64,000 nt of DNA. It comes from Micrococcus flavus. Lineage in GTDB: Bacteria > Actinomycetota > Actinomycetes > Actinomycetales > Micrococcaceae. The translations under genes and the position numbers were made by a program. The notes below the pieces were generated by a model. It worked only from the letters and a program-made list of their open reading frames with translations, had not been told where the DNA came from and ran no database searches. Below, piece after piece: positions 1 through 8,504 of this stretch. The stretch lies in assembly GCF_014204815.1 (NCBI RefSeq), contig NZ_JACHMC010000001.1, forward strand, positions 2,294,001 through 2,358,000. Direction: 5' to 3'. Position 1 is the stretch's first letter. Each line of letters opens with the position of its first letter.

Positions 1-233
1 CCCCGACCGGCGGCCACGGCGTGCGCCACCACGAACCCCGCCCCCACCAGCCCGGCCACGGCGGACACCGCCAGGAGAGCGTGGACGGCTGCGGACGGCA
101 GCGCGAACAGCAGCGGGGCGAGGAGCATCAGGAGGAACAGGACCACGGCCGGGACCGTCAGCAGCACCCCGCCGACCGCCATGCGCCGGGGCCCCGTGCC
201 GGCGGGGCGGGGGACGGCGGCGTGGGCGGTCAT
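1..233 (-). CDS. Membrane protein, C-terminus cut by window edge
   Basis: An ATG start at 233 reads leftward off the window, giving about 77 residues. After a short basic N-terminus ([14 protein letters not shown]...) come two hydrophobic stretches, one rich in Val/Leu around residues 22-45 and one Ala/Gly/Val-rich around residues 50-75, so it is a multi-pass membrane protein. I do not recognise the family. It is divergent from pgm. Only the N-terminal part is visible, so function is open. Confidence 0.55.
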   Translation of the reverse strand, partial: MTAHAAVPRPAGTGPRRMAVGGVLLTVPAVVLFLLMLLAPLLFALPSAAVHALLAVSAVAGLVGAGFVVAHAVAAGR

Positions 234-413
234 GCGGACCTCCGGGGTCGGCGGCGGGACCGGACGCCCACCGGGGAGCCAAGCATGACCGACGCCCAGT
301 CCGATCACAAGGAACCCGAAGCCCTGGAGGCCGCCGCCGGGGAGGGCGGGGGCGCCGTCGTCGTCGGCTCACTGAACCGGCAGTTCTTCCCGCGATCATG
401 CGGAGGTGGAAGA

Positions 414-2141
414 GTGTCGGGCATGAGCGAGACCACGCACATCCCCGCCGCCCAGCGACCCGGCACCCGTGCCCTGCCCGAGGACCTGATCGACGTCGTG
501 GCCCTGCTCACGGCCTACCGCGAGGGACACCCGGACCCCTCCGACCCGGCCCAGAAGGTCGTGTTCGGCACCTCCGGCCACCGCGGCTCCGCGCTGAAGA
601 CCTCGTTCAACGACGACCACATCGCGGCGATCACGCAGGCGGTCGTAGAGTACCGCGCGAACAAGGGCATCAAGGGCGCCGTCCTGGTGGGCAAGGACAC
701 CCACGCGCTGTCCGGCCCTGCGCAGGACACGGCCGTGCAGGTGCTGCTCGGCAACGACGTCGAGGTGAAGGTGGACGCCCGCGACGGCTACACGCCCACC
801 CCCGCGGTCTCCCACGCGATCCTGCACCTGAACGCCGGGCGCGAGCTGGCGCCGTCGGGCTTCGCAGTGGACGGGGACAACGCCGGCCTCGTGGACGGCC
901 TCGTGATCACCCCGTCCCACAACCCGCCCGCGGACGGCGGCTTCAAGTACAACCCGCCCCACGGCGGCCCCGCGGACACGGACGCCACCGGCTGGATCGC
1001 CGCGCGCGCCAACGAGCTGCTCGCCGCGGGCCTGGAGGGTGTGCACCGCGTGGCCGCCGAGGACGTGGCGGGCCACCCGAAGCTGGGGACCTTCGACTTC
1101 CTGGACCGCTACGTGACCGACCTGCCGCGCGTCGTGGACCTGGACGCCATCCGGGACGCCGGCGTGCGGATCGGCGCCGACCCCATGGGCGGGGCCTCCG
1201 TGGCGTACTGGGGCGAGATCGGGCAGCGGCACGGGCTGGACCTGACCGTGGTGAACCCGGAGGTGGACCCGACCTTCGGGTTCATGACCCTGGACTGGGA
1301 CGGGAAGATCCGCATGGACTGCTCCTCCCCGAACGCCATGGCGTCCCTGATCGAGCGCATGACCCCGGACGCGAACGGCGAGGCGCCCTTCGACGTCGCC
1401 ACGGGCAACGACGCCGACGCGGACCGGCACGGGATCGTCACCCCGGACGGCGGGCTGATGAACCCCAACCACTTCCTGGCCGTGGCGATCGACTACCTCT
1501 ACCGCCACCGCGAGCAGTGGCCAGCCGACGCAGGCGTGGGCAAGACGCTCGTGTCGTCGTCGATGATCGACCGCGTGGCCGCCGACCTCGGCCGCGAGCT
1601 CGTGGAGGTCCCCGTGGGCTTCAAGTGGTTCGTGCCGGGGCTGCTCTCCGGTTCGGGCGTGTTCGGCGGCGAGGAGTCCGCGGGCGCGTCCTTCGTGCAG
1701 TTCGACGGCGGCGCGTGGTCCACGGACAAGGACGGGCTGCTGCTGTGCCTGCTGGCCGCGGAGATCCAGGCGGTGACGGGGCAGTCGCCGTCGCAGTACT
1801 ACCGCGACCTCATGGCGATGCACGGCGATCCGGCCTACGCCCGGATCGACGCCCCCGCCACGTCCGAGCAGAAGGCCGCGCTCAAGGCGCTCTCCCCCGA
1901 CGACGTCACCGCCACCGAGCTGGCCGGCGAGACCATCCTGGCCGCGCTGACCAACGCCCCGGGCAACGACGCCCCGATCGGCGGCCTCAAGGTGGTCACG
2001 CAGAACGCGTGGTTCGCGGCCCGGCCCTCCGGCACGGAGGACGTGTACAAGATCTACGCCGAGTCCTTCCTGGGCGCTGAGCACCTGAAGCGGGTGCAGG
2101 CCGAGGCGCAGCAGATCGTGGACGCGGTCATCTCCGCCTGA
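414..2141 (+). CDS. pgm: Phosphoglucomutase (alpha-D-glucose phosphate-specific)
   Basis: Interconverts glucose-1-phosphate and glucose-6-phosphate in the cytosol, linking glycogen and cell-wall sugar synthesis to glycolysis. The active-site phosphoserine loop TPSHNP lies near residue 165, followed by the metal-binding [10 protein letters not shown], the sugar-binding GGEESAG and the C-terminal phosphate-binding RPSGTED. The length of about 575 residues is slightly above the bacterial norm of about 545. A GGAGG at 402-406 sits 7 nt before a GTG at 414, which decides my start; an in-frame ATG at 423 is the alternative. The open frame continues upstream to about position 21, but that part is not protein-like. 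Confidence 0.93.
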   Translation: MSGMSETTHIPAAQRPGTRALPEDLIDVVALLTAYREGHPDPSDPAQKVVFGTSGHRGSALKTSFNDDHIAAITQAVVEYRANKGIKGAVLVGKDTHALSGPAQDTAVQVLLGNDVEVKVDARDGYTPTPAVSHAILHLNAGRELAPSGFAVDGDNAGLVDGLVITPSHNPPADGGFKYNPPHGGPADTDATGWIAARANELLAAGLEGVHRVAAEDVAGHPKLGTFDFLDRYVTDLPRVVDLDAIRDAGVRIGADPMGGASVAYWGEIGQRHGLDLTVVNPEVDPTFGFMTLDWDGKIRMDCSSPNAMASLIERMTPDANGEAPFDVATGNDADADRHGIVTPDGGLMNPNHFLAVAIDYLYRHREQWPADAGVGKTLVSSSMIDRVAADLGRELVEVPVGFKWFVPGLLSGSGVFGGEESAGASFVQFDGGAWSTDKDGLLLCLLAAEIQAVTGQSPSQYYRDLMAMHGDPAYARIDAPATSEQKAALKALSPDDVTATELAGETILAALTNAPGNDAPIGGLKVVTQNAWFAARPSGTEDVYKIYAESFLGAEHLKRVQAEAQQIVDAVISA

Positions 2142-2149
2142 CCCACGCC

Positions 2150-2205
2150 GCGCTTTCGTTCGAGAGACGGCACCCCCAGGGGCGCTGTCGTTCGGAAAAC
2201 GGCAC
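2150..2205 (+). repeat. Tandem pair of 32-bp-spaced GTTCGGGAAAC-type repeat
   Basis: Two copies of a motif resembling GCGCTTTCGTTCGGGAAACGGC lie just after the pgm stop. The cores start at 2158 and 2190, exactly 32 bp apart. Both copies carry one or two mismatches to the consensus. They are part of a family seen only between about 2 and 15 kb of this window. Confidence 0.7.
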
Positions 2206-2288
2206 CACGACGACGGCGACGCGCCCACCCCGGCCGCGTCGCCGTCGTCGCGTGGCGGGGCCGAGCACGCCCCGCCCTGCCGGCGGAT

Positions 2289-2345
2289 CGCCGTCTCCCG
2301 CGCGACAGTGCGGCGACACGCCGCCGTTTCCCGAACGAAAACGGG
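2289..2345 (-). repeat. Tandem pair of the 32-bp-spaced repeat, inverse orientation
   Basis: A degenerate copy (GTCTCCCGCGCGAC, from 2293) and a good copy (GTTTCCCGAACGAAAACG, from 2325) are 32 bp apart immediately upstream of the aldehyde dehydrogenase promoter. The orientation is opposite to the pair after pgm, so this intergenic gap is bracketed by inward-facing pairs. Confidence 0.65.
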
Positions 2346-2349
2346 TGGG

Positions 2350-2365
2350 TAGCGTGGGCCGCATG
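2350..2365 (+). promoter_or_regulatory. Leaderless-type -10 for aldehyde dehydrogenase gene
   Basis: TAGCGT at 2350-2355 is followed by exactly 7 nt and then ATG at 2363. No Shine-Dalgarno sequence is present. This matches the TANNNT-N7-start arrangement typical of leaderless actinobacterial transcripts and repeats at several other genes here. Confidence 0.5.
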
Positions 2366-3814
2366 AGCCCGTCCCCGCGCGCCGCCGCGTCCTCCCCCGC
2401 CCCCGTGTATCCGTTCCCCGGCACCGAGCCGGTGGAGGCCGCCGTCGCCCGGATCCGCGCCGAGGCCGACGCCCGCACCGCCCATCCCCGCGAGGTCCGC
2501 GAGGAGCGCCTGCGCGCCGTGCGCCGGATGCTCACCGACCACCAGGACCGGTTCGCCGATGCCCTGGCCCGCGACCTCGGCAAGTCCCGCACCGAGGCGC
2601 TGCTGACGGAGGTCGGCTCGGTGATCTCGGAGATCGACCACACCCTCGCCCACCTGGGCTCGTGGATGAAGCCGCGGAAGGTCTCCGTCCCCCTCGCGTT
2701 CCAGCCCGCATCCGCCCAGGTCGCGCCCGTGCCGCTGGGTGCCGTGCTGGTGATCGGCGCGTGGAACTACCCCGTGCAGCTCACGCTCGCCCCGCTCGTC
2801 GGCGCGCTCGCCGCGGGCAACGCCGTCGTGGTGAGCCCGTCGGAGAAGTCGCCCGCCACGGCCGCCGCCCTGCAGGAGCTGCTGCCGGCCGCGCTGGACG
2901 GCGAGGGCGTCGCCGTCGTCGAGGGTGGGGCGGACTGCGTCCAGGCGCTGATCGCGCACCCGTGGGACCACATCCTGTACACCGGCGGCGAGCGCGTGGG
3001 GCGGATCGTCTACGAGGCGGCCGCGAAGACGCTCACCCCCGTCACCCTCGAGCTGGGCGGCAAGTCGCCGGCCGTGGTGACCGAGGTGAAGGACCCCGCC
3101 GGGATGGCCCGGCGCATCGCGTTCGGCAAGTTCACCAACGCGGGCCAGACCTGCGTGGCCCCGGACTACGTGCTGGCCGTGGGACCGGAGGCGCACGCCC
3201 AGGTGCTGCGGCACCTGCCCGCAGCGATCGCCGAGTTCTACGGCCCCGATCCCGCGGAGTCCCCCGACTACGGCCGCCTGGTCTCGGAGGACCACGCCCG
3301 GCGCCTCGTGGACCTGCTGGCCGAGGACGTCGACGCCGGTGCGCACGTGGTGATCGGCGGCGAGGCGGACGTAGCCGGCCGCTACCTGGCGCCGACCGTC
3401 GTCGACGGCGTCTCCCTGGACGGCGCGCTCATGCGTGAAGAGCTGTTCGGTCCTGTCCTGCCGGTGGTCCGCGTGGACACCCTGCAGGAGGCGCTCGACG
3501 TGATCGCCGCGCGCCCGCACCCGCTGGCCTCCTACCTGTTCACCGATGACGACGACGATCGCGCCGCCTTCTCCGCGCAGGTCCAGGCCGGCGTGGTGAG
3601 CGAGGGAGTGACGCTGCTGCACGCGGGCATGCCGACGCTGCGGTTCGGCGGGGTGGGCCACTCCGGGATCGGCGCGTACCACGGCGAGGCCGGGTTCGAG
3701 ACGTTCTCCCACCTGCGCCCCGAGCTCACCAAGGGCACCGGCGTGGACACGCTGCGCGCGGTGTACCCGCCGCACGGGCCGGTCAAGCGGGCGCTGCTGC
3801 CGAAGCTCCTGTGA
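2363..3814 (+). CDS. Aldehyde dehydrogenase, class-3 (ALDH3-like)
   Basis: NAD(P)-dependent oxidation of aldehydes to acids, probably medium- or long-chain. Visible residues include the oxyanion Asn in GAWNYP (N135), the general base E230 in LELGGKSP and the nucleophile C264 in NAGQTC. The C-terminal YHGEAGFETFSH is the hallmark of the ALDH3 subgroup. At 483 residues it has the usual ALDH3 length. The frame is open further upstream across the repeat pair, but the ATG at 2363 has the leaderless -10 and starts a plausible N-terminus. It is flanked on both sides by 32-bp repeat pairs. The physiological substrate is not visible from sequence. Confidence 0.92.
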   Translation: MSPSPRAAASSPAPVYPFPGTEPVEAAVARIRAEADARTAHPREVREERLRAVRRMLTDHQDRFADALARDLGKSRTEALLTEVGSVISEIDHTLAHLGSWMKPRKVSVPLAFQPASAQVAPVPLGAVLVIGAWNYPVQLTLAPLVGALAAGNAVVVSPSEKSPATAAALQELLPAALDGEGVAVVEGGADCVQALIAHPWDHILYTGGERVGRIVYEAAAKTLTPVTLELGGKSPAVVTEVKDPAGMARRIAFGKFTNAGQTCVAPDYVLAVGPEAHAQVLRHLPAAIAEFYGPDPAESPDYGRLVSEDHARRLVDLLAEDVDAGAHVVIGGEADVAGRYLAPTVVDGVSLDGALMREELFGPVLPVVRVDTLQEALDVIAARPHPLASYLFTDDDDDRAAFSAQVQAGVVSEGVTLLHAGMPTLRFGGVGHSGIGAYHGEAGFETFSHLRPELTKGTGVDTLRAVYPPHGPVKRALLPKLL

Positions 3815-3823
3815 CCCCCAGGG

Positions 3824-3880
3824 GCGCTTTCGTTCGGGAAACAGCACCGCCCCAGACATTTTTGTTCGGGAAACGGCGCC
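3824..3880 (+). repeat. Tandem pair of the 32-bp-spaced repeat
   Basis: Two cores GTTCGGGAAAC start at 3832 and 3864, exactly 32 bp apart. They begin 10 bp after the aldehyde dehydrogenase stop. Both cores are perfect matches to the consensus. Confidence 0.75.
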
Positions 3881-3998
3881 TCACGGCGCCCAGCAAACAC
3901 CCGCCAGCCTGCCACGCCGTCGCCCTGTTGCGCAGCGGCCACCCCCCCTACGCTCCCACCATGGGGCCGATGTGGGCCCCTCGATGAGAGGAGCGACC

Positions 3999-4511
3999 AT
4001 GCCCACCACCGCCACCCGCCTGACGCTTGCGGCCTCCGCCGGCCTCCTCGCGCTCACCGCCTGCTCGGCCGGAGGGACGGCCGACCCCTCGACGACGTCT
4101 GCCCCCGGCGGATCGACGTCGGCCGCCGCCTCCGCGTCCGACCTCGCCAGCGCGCCGCTCGGGACTCAGGAGCTCGCCGTCCGCGGCATCACCCGCGGCG
4201 GCGCGGCGGTCGAGGTCCCCGACGGGACGACCCTCGCCGTGAGCCCGGACGCGACCGCCTTCCAGGCCGCCGTCTCGGGCATCTGCGGGCAGCCGCGCTG
4301 GGGCGTCTCGGTGACGCGACCGGACCTCTGGTCCGCGACCGGCGACGTCCCCCAGCCCGCCGAGGGCTGCCCCTCCGACGCGCCGGGCCAGGACGCCCGC
4401 GCGGCACTGGAATCCCTGTTCGACGGCGATGTCGCCGTGGACACCGGCGCTGACGGCAGCCTGACGCTCACCCGCGGCGACGTCGAGGCGGTGCTGGCGC
4501 CGACCTCCTGA
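3999..4511 (+). CDS. Small secreted lipoprotein of unknown function
   Basis: 170 residues with a lipoprotein signal peptide: a short basic start, a Leu/Ala-rich core and the lipobox LTAC followed by Ser/Gly/Thr-rich linker. The mature part has no domain I recognise; it contains a Cys pair (in GICGQ and AEGC) that could form a disulphide. An ATG at 3999 with GAGAGGAG at about 3986 decides the start; an upstream in-frame ATG at 3972 lacks a ribosome site. It is probably anchored on the outer face of the membrane. Confidence 0.75.
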   Translation: MPTTATRLTLAASAGLLALTACSAGGTADPSTTSAPGGSTSAAASASDLASAPLGTQELAVRGITRGGAAVEVPDGTTLAVSPDATAFQAAVSGICGQPRWGVSVTRPDLWSATGDVPQPAEGCPSDAPGQDARAALESLFDGDVAVDTGADGSLTLTRGDVEAVLAPTS

Positions 4512-4573
4512 GCGGCGCCGTTTCCCGAACGACAACGTCCGGGGAGGTGCCGTTTCCCGAACGAAAACGCCGG
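4512..4573 (-). repeat. Tandem pair of the 32-bp-spaced repeat, inverse orientation
   Basis: Two cores GTTTCCCGAAC start at 4520 and 4552, exactly 32 bp apart. They fill the gap between the lipoprotein stop at 4511 and the convergent GDPD stop at 4578. Confidence 0.75.
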
Positions 4574-4577
4574 GGGG

Positions 4578-5423
4578 TCAGTGCTGCGGCCAGATGCCGC
4601 GCCGCGTGAACACCTCGGCCAGGACGTCCGCGCGGTCGGTCATGATGCCGTCCACGCCCAGGTCCAGCAGGCGCTCCATCTCGGCCGGATCGTCCACCAC
4701 CCACACATGGACGGGGAGGTCTGCGGCGTGGCAGCGGCGCACGAACGCCTCCGTCACCACCGGCACTCGACCGTGCCGCACGGGCACCTGCACGCAGTCC
4801 ACCTCGAGCGCGTGCCGGCGCAGCCAGCCGGTCAGCCCCAGCGGGCCGAGCAACACCAGGGCCGCGATCGCTGCCGCCCCGCCCGACGTCGCCACGCGCC
4901 TCGGTCCGTGGGCGCGGTCGGCGTGGCCCGCCTCGGCGAGGGCCCGGCGGAAGGCGCGCCGCCGCGCGTCGTGGAACGAGGCGACCAGCACGCGGTCCCA
5001 CGCCCGGTGCTCGGTGAGCAGGGCGGCGAGGGGGCGGGCGGCGGCGTCGTCCTTGAGGTCCACGTTGAACCGGGCCTCGGGCAGCGCGGCGAGCAGGTCT
5101 GCGAACCGCAGCAGCGGCTCCCCGCCCACCGTGTGCGCGCCCAGCTCCTCCCAAGTCAGCGCGGAGAACGCGCCCACGGCGGTGGACACGCGGTCCAGAG
5201 TCTCGTCGTGGAAGACCACGAGCTCACCGTCCGCCGTGGTCCGCACGTCCAGCTCGAGGTACGTGAAGCCTGCCTCCCACGCGGCCCGGAACGCGGCCAG
5301 CGTGTTCTCCCGGCCCGTGTCCGCGCCGCGGTGGGCGAACCCCAGCGGCCAGCCGCGCCGCGCGGGCAGAGAGTCGGCGAGGTAGGCGGGGGCGGGGCGG
5401 GACGAGGCAGCGGGGACGTTCAC
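4578..5423 (-). CDS. Glycerophosphodiester phosphodiesterase family protein
   Basis: Likely hydrolyses glycerophosphodiesters to glycerol-3-phosphate and an alcohol. The GDPD signature is present: HRGADTGRENT with the catalytic HRG and E-N-T, ELDVRTTADGELVVFHD with metal-binding E/D and the catalytic HD, and the C-terminal IMTDRADVL. No signal peptide is obvious, so a cytosolic enzyme is likely. A GTG start at 5423 overlaps the stop of the upstream PIN gene by 4 bp (GTGA), suggesting translational coupling. Length of 281 is a little above the usual 230-260. Confidence 0.88.
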   Translation of the reverse strand: MNVPAASSRPAPAYLADSLPARRGWPLGFAHRGADTGRENTLAAFRAAWEAGFTYLELDVRTTADGELVVFHDETLDRVSTAVGAFSALTWEELGAHTVGGEPLLRFADLLAALPEARFNVDLKDDAAARPLAALLTEHRAWDRVLVASFHDARRRAFRRALAEAGHADRAHGPRRVATSGGAAAIAALVLLGPLGLTGWLRRHALEVDCVQVPVRHGRVPVVTEAFVRRCHAADLPVHVWVVDDPAEMERLLDLGVDGIMTDRADVLAEVFTRRGIWPQH

Positions 5424-5986
5424 GCGAGCTGGCCCAACGTCGTCCGCACGCGCCGGGCGAATGCGGGACAGCCGGCCTTCAGCAGAGCGTCATCGAGCTG
5501 CGCATGGCCCGGTCTGTTCGACCAGTAGTCGAACTGGATCTTGACGATGGGAAGGAGGCACCGCGGGTTCGAGTCCGTCACGAGGACGAAGAAGTCGTCC
5601 GGGGTGATCACGTCATAGTGCTCGTCATCCGGCGTCGTGGTGATGTCGTCCGGAGCGTTGAAGGTGAGCACGAGGTCGGCCCGCGCGGCCACGGCCGCTG
5701 CATGCACGTGATAGTCGTGGTCGTCCGCACCCGTGAACGGCAGGTTCCCCGGGAAGTCCTGGACGACTTCGTCCACGAGGCCGGTGATCTTCTCCACCCG
5801 ATCCGTGATCGCTCCACCCGAGCGTTGGGGGTGGATGCGCCGCAGGGCGTGGATCGCCTCCGCCTGGATGTCGTGGGTGATGTGCAGCTGGAACATCCCC
5901 TCGTTGAACTCCCGGAGGAAGTGGAGCCAGTCCATGGCGGTCCGGCTCACCAACACGTTGGCGTCGACGAGAACCCTGCACGTCAT
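5420..5986 (-). CDS. PIN-domain protein, VapC-like candidate toxin
   Basis: PIN domains are usually Mg-dependent ribonucleases. The N-terminus VLVDANVLVS has the first metal-binding Asp; E43 in QAEAIHAL and the D/N residues around LTFNAPDD fit the other acidic positions. 188 residues is longer than classical VapC (about 130), leaving about 60 extra C-terminal residues with no known domain. It lies directly downstream of an excisionase-type HTH gene, the usual antitoxin position, with an intercistronic hairpin between them. The toxin role is inferred from this arrangement. Confidence 0.75.
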   Translation of the reverse strand: MTCRVLVDANVLVSRTAMDWLHFLREFNEGMFQLHITHDIQAEAIHALRRIHPQRSGGAITDRVEKITGLVDEVVQDFPGNLPFTGADDHDYHVHAAAVAARADLVLTFNAPDDITTTPDDEHYDVITPDDFFVLVTDSNPRCLLPIVKIQFDYWSNRPGHAQLDDALLKAGCPAFARRVRTTLGQLA

Positions 5987-6017
5987 GCGCCGAGCCTAAC
6001 AAGGGCCCTGCACAGCC

Positions 6018-6048
6018 GAGGGGCACGGCCTGCTGGGCCGTGCCCCTC
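6018..6048 (-). terminator. Intercistronic hairpin between HTH antitoxin and PIN gene
   Basis: Perfect 13-bp GC-rich stem (GAGGGGCACGGCC and its complement) with a 5-nt loop. It lies after the HTH stop (6066) and before the PIN start (5986) on the minus strand. No clear T-tract follows, so it may attenuate rather than fully terminate, keeping toxin below antitoxin. Confidence 0.55.
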
Positions 6049-6065
6049 CTGCTGCGGCGAGCCGC

Positions 6066-6485
6066 TCAGTCCCAGTCCTTGTCCTCACGGAGGGCCGCGA
6101 AGGCCGCGCGGCGCTCCTCCATGCGCTCAGCCTGCAGGCGCAGCACATCCTCTCGCTTGAAGCGCGTGTGGGTGCCCACCTTGAAGCTGTCGATCCGCCC
6201 CTGTCGGACCCATTTCATCAGGGTGGGACGGGACACGCTGAGGATGTCCGCCGCCACGGTGCTGGTCAGCTCGTCGGGGAGGCGGCCGATGGTGGCCTCC
6301 CCGTTCTCCGCAACCGAGGTCAGCGTGGCCAGCAGCATCGCCTGGATGCGCTCCGGCAGCTCGACGTCGGTGCCGTCAGCGGCTCGGAGAACCAGGGTGG
6401 CACCCTGTGGATGCGGCGTCTCTCCCGCCAGGCGTACGTCCGTATCGTCGATGGTGATGTTCTCTGTGGTCAGCATGGCAGTCAT
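6066..6485 (-). CDS. Excisionase-type HTH protein, candidate antitoxin
   Basis: 139 residues. The C-terminal half has a MerR/excisionase-like helix-turn-helix: LTSTVAADILSVSRPTLMKWVRQG followed by the wing KVGTHTRFKREDVL, and a charged helical tail. The N-terminal part (residues 1-60) may bind the toxin. It is the first gene of an operon with the PIN protein, and the promoter contains a palindrome suited to autoregulation. GGGGG upstream of ATG 6485 serves as ribosome site. Confidence 0.75.
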   Translation of the reverse strand: MTAMLTTENITIDDTDVRLAGETPHPQGATLVLRAADGTDVELPERIQAMLLATLTSVAENGEATIGRLPDELTSTVAADILSVSRPTLMKWVRQGRIDSFKVGTHTRFKREDVLRLQAERMEERRAAFAALREDKDWD

Positions 6486-6517
6486 GGCGACCCCCTTCTC
6501 AGCTGGTGCCGTCTCAC

Positions 6518-6547
6518 CAGACTAGGATATTTCACCTATATCTGCAA
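6518..6547 (-). promoter_or_regulatory. Promoter with embedded palindromic operator for the HTH/PIN operon
   Basis: On the minus strand TTGCAG (6547-6542) is followed by a 17-nt spacer and TAGTCT (6524-6519), a plausible -35/-10 pair. The spacer contains the inverted repeat GATAT-N7-ATATC (6526-6542), an AT-rich patch in very GC-rich surroundings. A repressor bound here would block RNA polymerase, as expected for an autoregulated antitoxin. Confidence 0.5.
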
Positions 6548-6634
6548 CACCAGACGATGCGCCGATCGGGACGACGAGCGACAGCGCGCCGGCACCCCCC
6601 GTTCCCCGAACGACCACAGCGTGGCGGCACCCAC

Positions 6635-6650
6635 TAGGCTCGAGCCCATG
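6635..6650 (+). promoter_or_regulatory. Leaderless-type -10 for NYN gene
   Basis: TAGGCT at 6635-6640, then exactly 7 nt, then ATG 6648. No ribosome-binding site. A single degenerate copy of the GTTTCCCGAAC repeat (from 6601) lies about 35 bp upstream. Confidence 0.45.
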
Positions 6651-7193
6651 AGCGTGCGCCAGACCTACCTCCTCGTGGACGGCGAGAACATCGATGCCAC
6701 CCTCGGCATGTCCGTCCTCAACCGCCGGCCCCATCCGGAGGAGCGACCCCGCTGGCAGCGCGTGCTGGCCCATGTGGAGCGCGCATGGGGGCAGCCGGTG
6801 CGGCCGCTGTTCTTCCTGGCGGTGGAGGGGGAGATCCCCTTCGGCTTCGTGCAGGCGCTGACCACCATGGGCTACCAGCCGATCCTCCTCAAGGGCTCCG
6901 GCAAGGTCGTGGACATCGGCATCCAGCGCACCGCGGAGGCGCTGCTGAACCGCGAGGCGGACGTGGTCCTGGCCTCGCACGACGTCGACTTCGCCCCGCA
7001 CATGCAGGCCCTCGCCGCCGAGGGGTCGCGTGTGGCCGTCATGGGCTTCGAGGAGTTCATGTCCGCCGAGCTGCGGGCCGTGAACGGCATGGAGGTGTGG
7101 GACCTCGAGCACGAGGTCGCCGCGTTCGACGCCCCGCTGCCGCGCCTGCGCGTCATCCCGATCGACGAGTTCGACCCCTTCGACTTCCTCTGA
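6648..7193 (+). CDS. NYN-domain protein (limkain-b1/LabA type putative RNase)
   Basis: 181 residues. NYN domains belong to the PIN-like nuclease fold. Acidic motif positions are visible: LLVDGENID at the N-terminus, KVVDIGIQR in the middle and ADVVLASHDVDFAPHMQALAAEGSRVAVMGF, the classic NYN second half. Probably a small RNA-processing nuclease; the target is unknown. It is followed 7 nt later by a membrane acyltransferase-like gene, so the two may be co-transcribed. Confidence 0.82.
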   Translation: MSVRQTYLLVDGENIDATLGMSVLNRRPHPEERPRWQRVLAHVERAWGQPVRPLFFLAVEGEIPFGFVQALTTMGYQPILLKGSGKVVDIGIQRTAEALLNREADVVLASHDVDFAPHMQALAAEGSRVAVMGFEEFMSAELRAVNGMEVWDLEHEVAAFDAPLPRLRVIPIDEFDPFDFL

Positions 7194-7200
7194 TCCGCCC

Positions 7201-8361
7201 GTGGCCGCCGTCCTCCACCGCCTGTCCGGCCTCCACGCCGTGCACCGCCTGGTGTGGGTGGACGTGGCGCGCGGCCTGGCACTCGTCTCGATGTTCGTGG
7301 CCCACGCCGCGCCGTCCGGCGGGCCCGGCGGCGTCCTGCACCTCACCGAGTTCCTCACCGCCGCCCTGTTCGCGGCCCTCGTGGGCGTGGGCGCCGCCCT
7401 GGAACGACGCCGGCACGGGGCCGGCCGGGCCCTGGGCCTGGCCCTGATCCGCGCCGTGGCGCTGCTGGCCGCCGCCTGGCTGACGTCCCTGTTCGGCGCG
7501 CAGGTCGTGGACATCCTCACGCATCTGGCGATCGTCCTGGTCCTCGTCGCGCTGCTCCTGGCCCTGCCCCTCGCCGCGCGCGCCGCCCTCGCCGCGGTCT
7601 GCCTGCTGCTCGGCGTGTGGCTCACCGCGGTGGGCACCGGGCCGGTGGCCCGGCTCCTGAGCGACTGGCTCGCGCCCGTGCAGGCCCTGACCGCCCCCGT
7701 CCGGGCGGAGCTGGGGAACGTGGGCGCGGCCCTGGCCTTCACGGAGGCGGAGTCCCTCCAGTGGACGGCGGAGTTCCTCACCGCCGGCCCCTACCGCCTG
7801 CCCCTCCTGCTGGCCTGGGCGCTGCTCGGGTCGGTCCTGGTCGCCTCGGTGACCCGCTTCGAGGGCGTCGCCCGCGGCCGGGCCGCCGCCTGGGCCGGCG
7901 CCGGCCTCGCCCTCGCCGCCGCCGCGCTCGCCGTCTCCCGCGGGCGCACCGGCGAGTTCCCGACGCCGTACACCGCCTCGGTCGCGGACGTCGCCCTGGC
8001 CACCGGCCTGGTGCTGGCCGCGCTGGGGGCGTGCGCCGCCGTCGTGCCCTCCCACCTGCCGTGGCTGACGGGGATCCTGGCCGTGCCCGGCTCCATGACC
8101 CTGTCCGTGTACGTGGTGCACCAGGCGTACCTGGGGTGGGCCGTGGGCGTCTGGACCGTGCTGGGCGGGGCGCTGCAGCCGGGCGCCGGCCCGTGGCTCT
8201 CCCCCGCCGGCACGGACGACACCTGGTTCAACGTGGCCGTCCTGTGCGGGGGCGGGCTGCTCCTGCCGCTGCTGTGGCGCGCCGTGGTCCGCCGCGAGCC
8301 GTGGCACCGCGGCCCGCTCGAGGGCCCGGTGGCCCTCGCCACGCACCGCCTGACCCGCTGA
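7201..8361 (+). CDS. Polytopic membrane protein, DUF418/HGSNAT-like acyltransferase
   Basis: 386 residues with about ten hydrophobic helices. The N-terminal RLVWVDVARGLALVSMFVAHAAP resembles the D-x-x-R-G-x-A-x-x-x-M-x-x-x-H signature of DUF1624/DUF418 and heparan-glucosaminide acetyltransferase-like proteins, with the conserved Asp and His. A late SLYVVHQ-like motif (TLSVYVVHQAY) is shared with acyltransferase-3 proteins. Substrate unknown; transfer of an acyl group onto a surface glycan is a reasonable guess. GTG start at 7201, 7 nt after the NYN stop. Confidence 0.7.
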   Translation: MAAVLHRLSGLHAVHRLVWVDVARGLALVSMFVAHAAPSGGPGGVLHLTEFLTAALFAALVGVGAALERRRHGAGRALGLALIRAVALLAAAWLTSLFGAQVVDILTHLAIVLVLVALLLALPLAARAALAAVCLLLGVWLTAVGTGPVARLLSDWLAPVQALTAPVRAELGNVGAALAFTEAESLQWTAEFLTAGPYRLPLLLAWALLGSVLVASVTRFEGVARGRAAAWAGAGLALAAAALAVSRGRTGEFPTPYTASVADVALATGLVLAALGACAAVVPSHLPWLTGILAVPGSMTLSVYVVHQAYLGWAVGVWTVLGGALQPGAGPWLSPAGTDDTWFNVAVLCGGGLLLPLLWRAVVRREPWHRGPLEGPVALATHRLTR

Positions 8362-8504
8362 CGGCCGGCGCCCGAGGCGCGGACCCGGTCCGCTGACCTG
8401 GGGCGGTGTCCACGACGACGACGCGGCGCCCGTACACTCGATCGTCGCCCGCGTCCGGCCCCGCCGACGCGCCGCGGCCCCCGCGCACCCCAGGAGAGGT
8501 CCCC

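Noticed and set aside
39-422. Extended N-terminus of phosphoglucomutase in the same frame
   Set aside because: The extra 130 codons overlap the divergent membrane protein gene, are not hydrophobic or domain-like, and the ribosome site points to 414.
2150-4573. Possible CRISPR array from evenly spaced repeats
   Set aside because: Only two units occur per locus, the core is just 11 bp, the intervening bases are partly conserved, and no cas genes are present.
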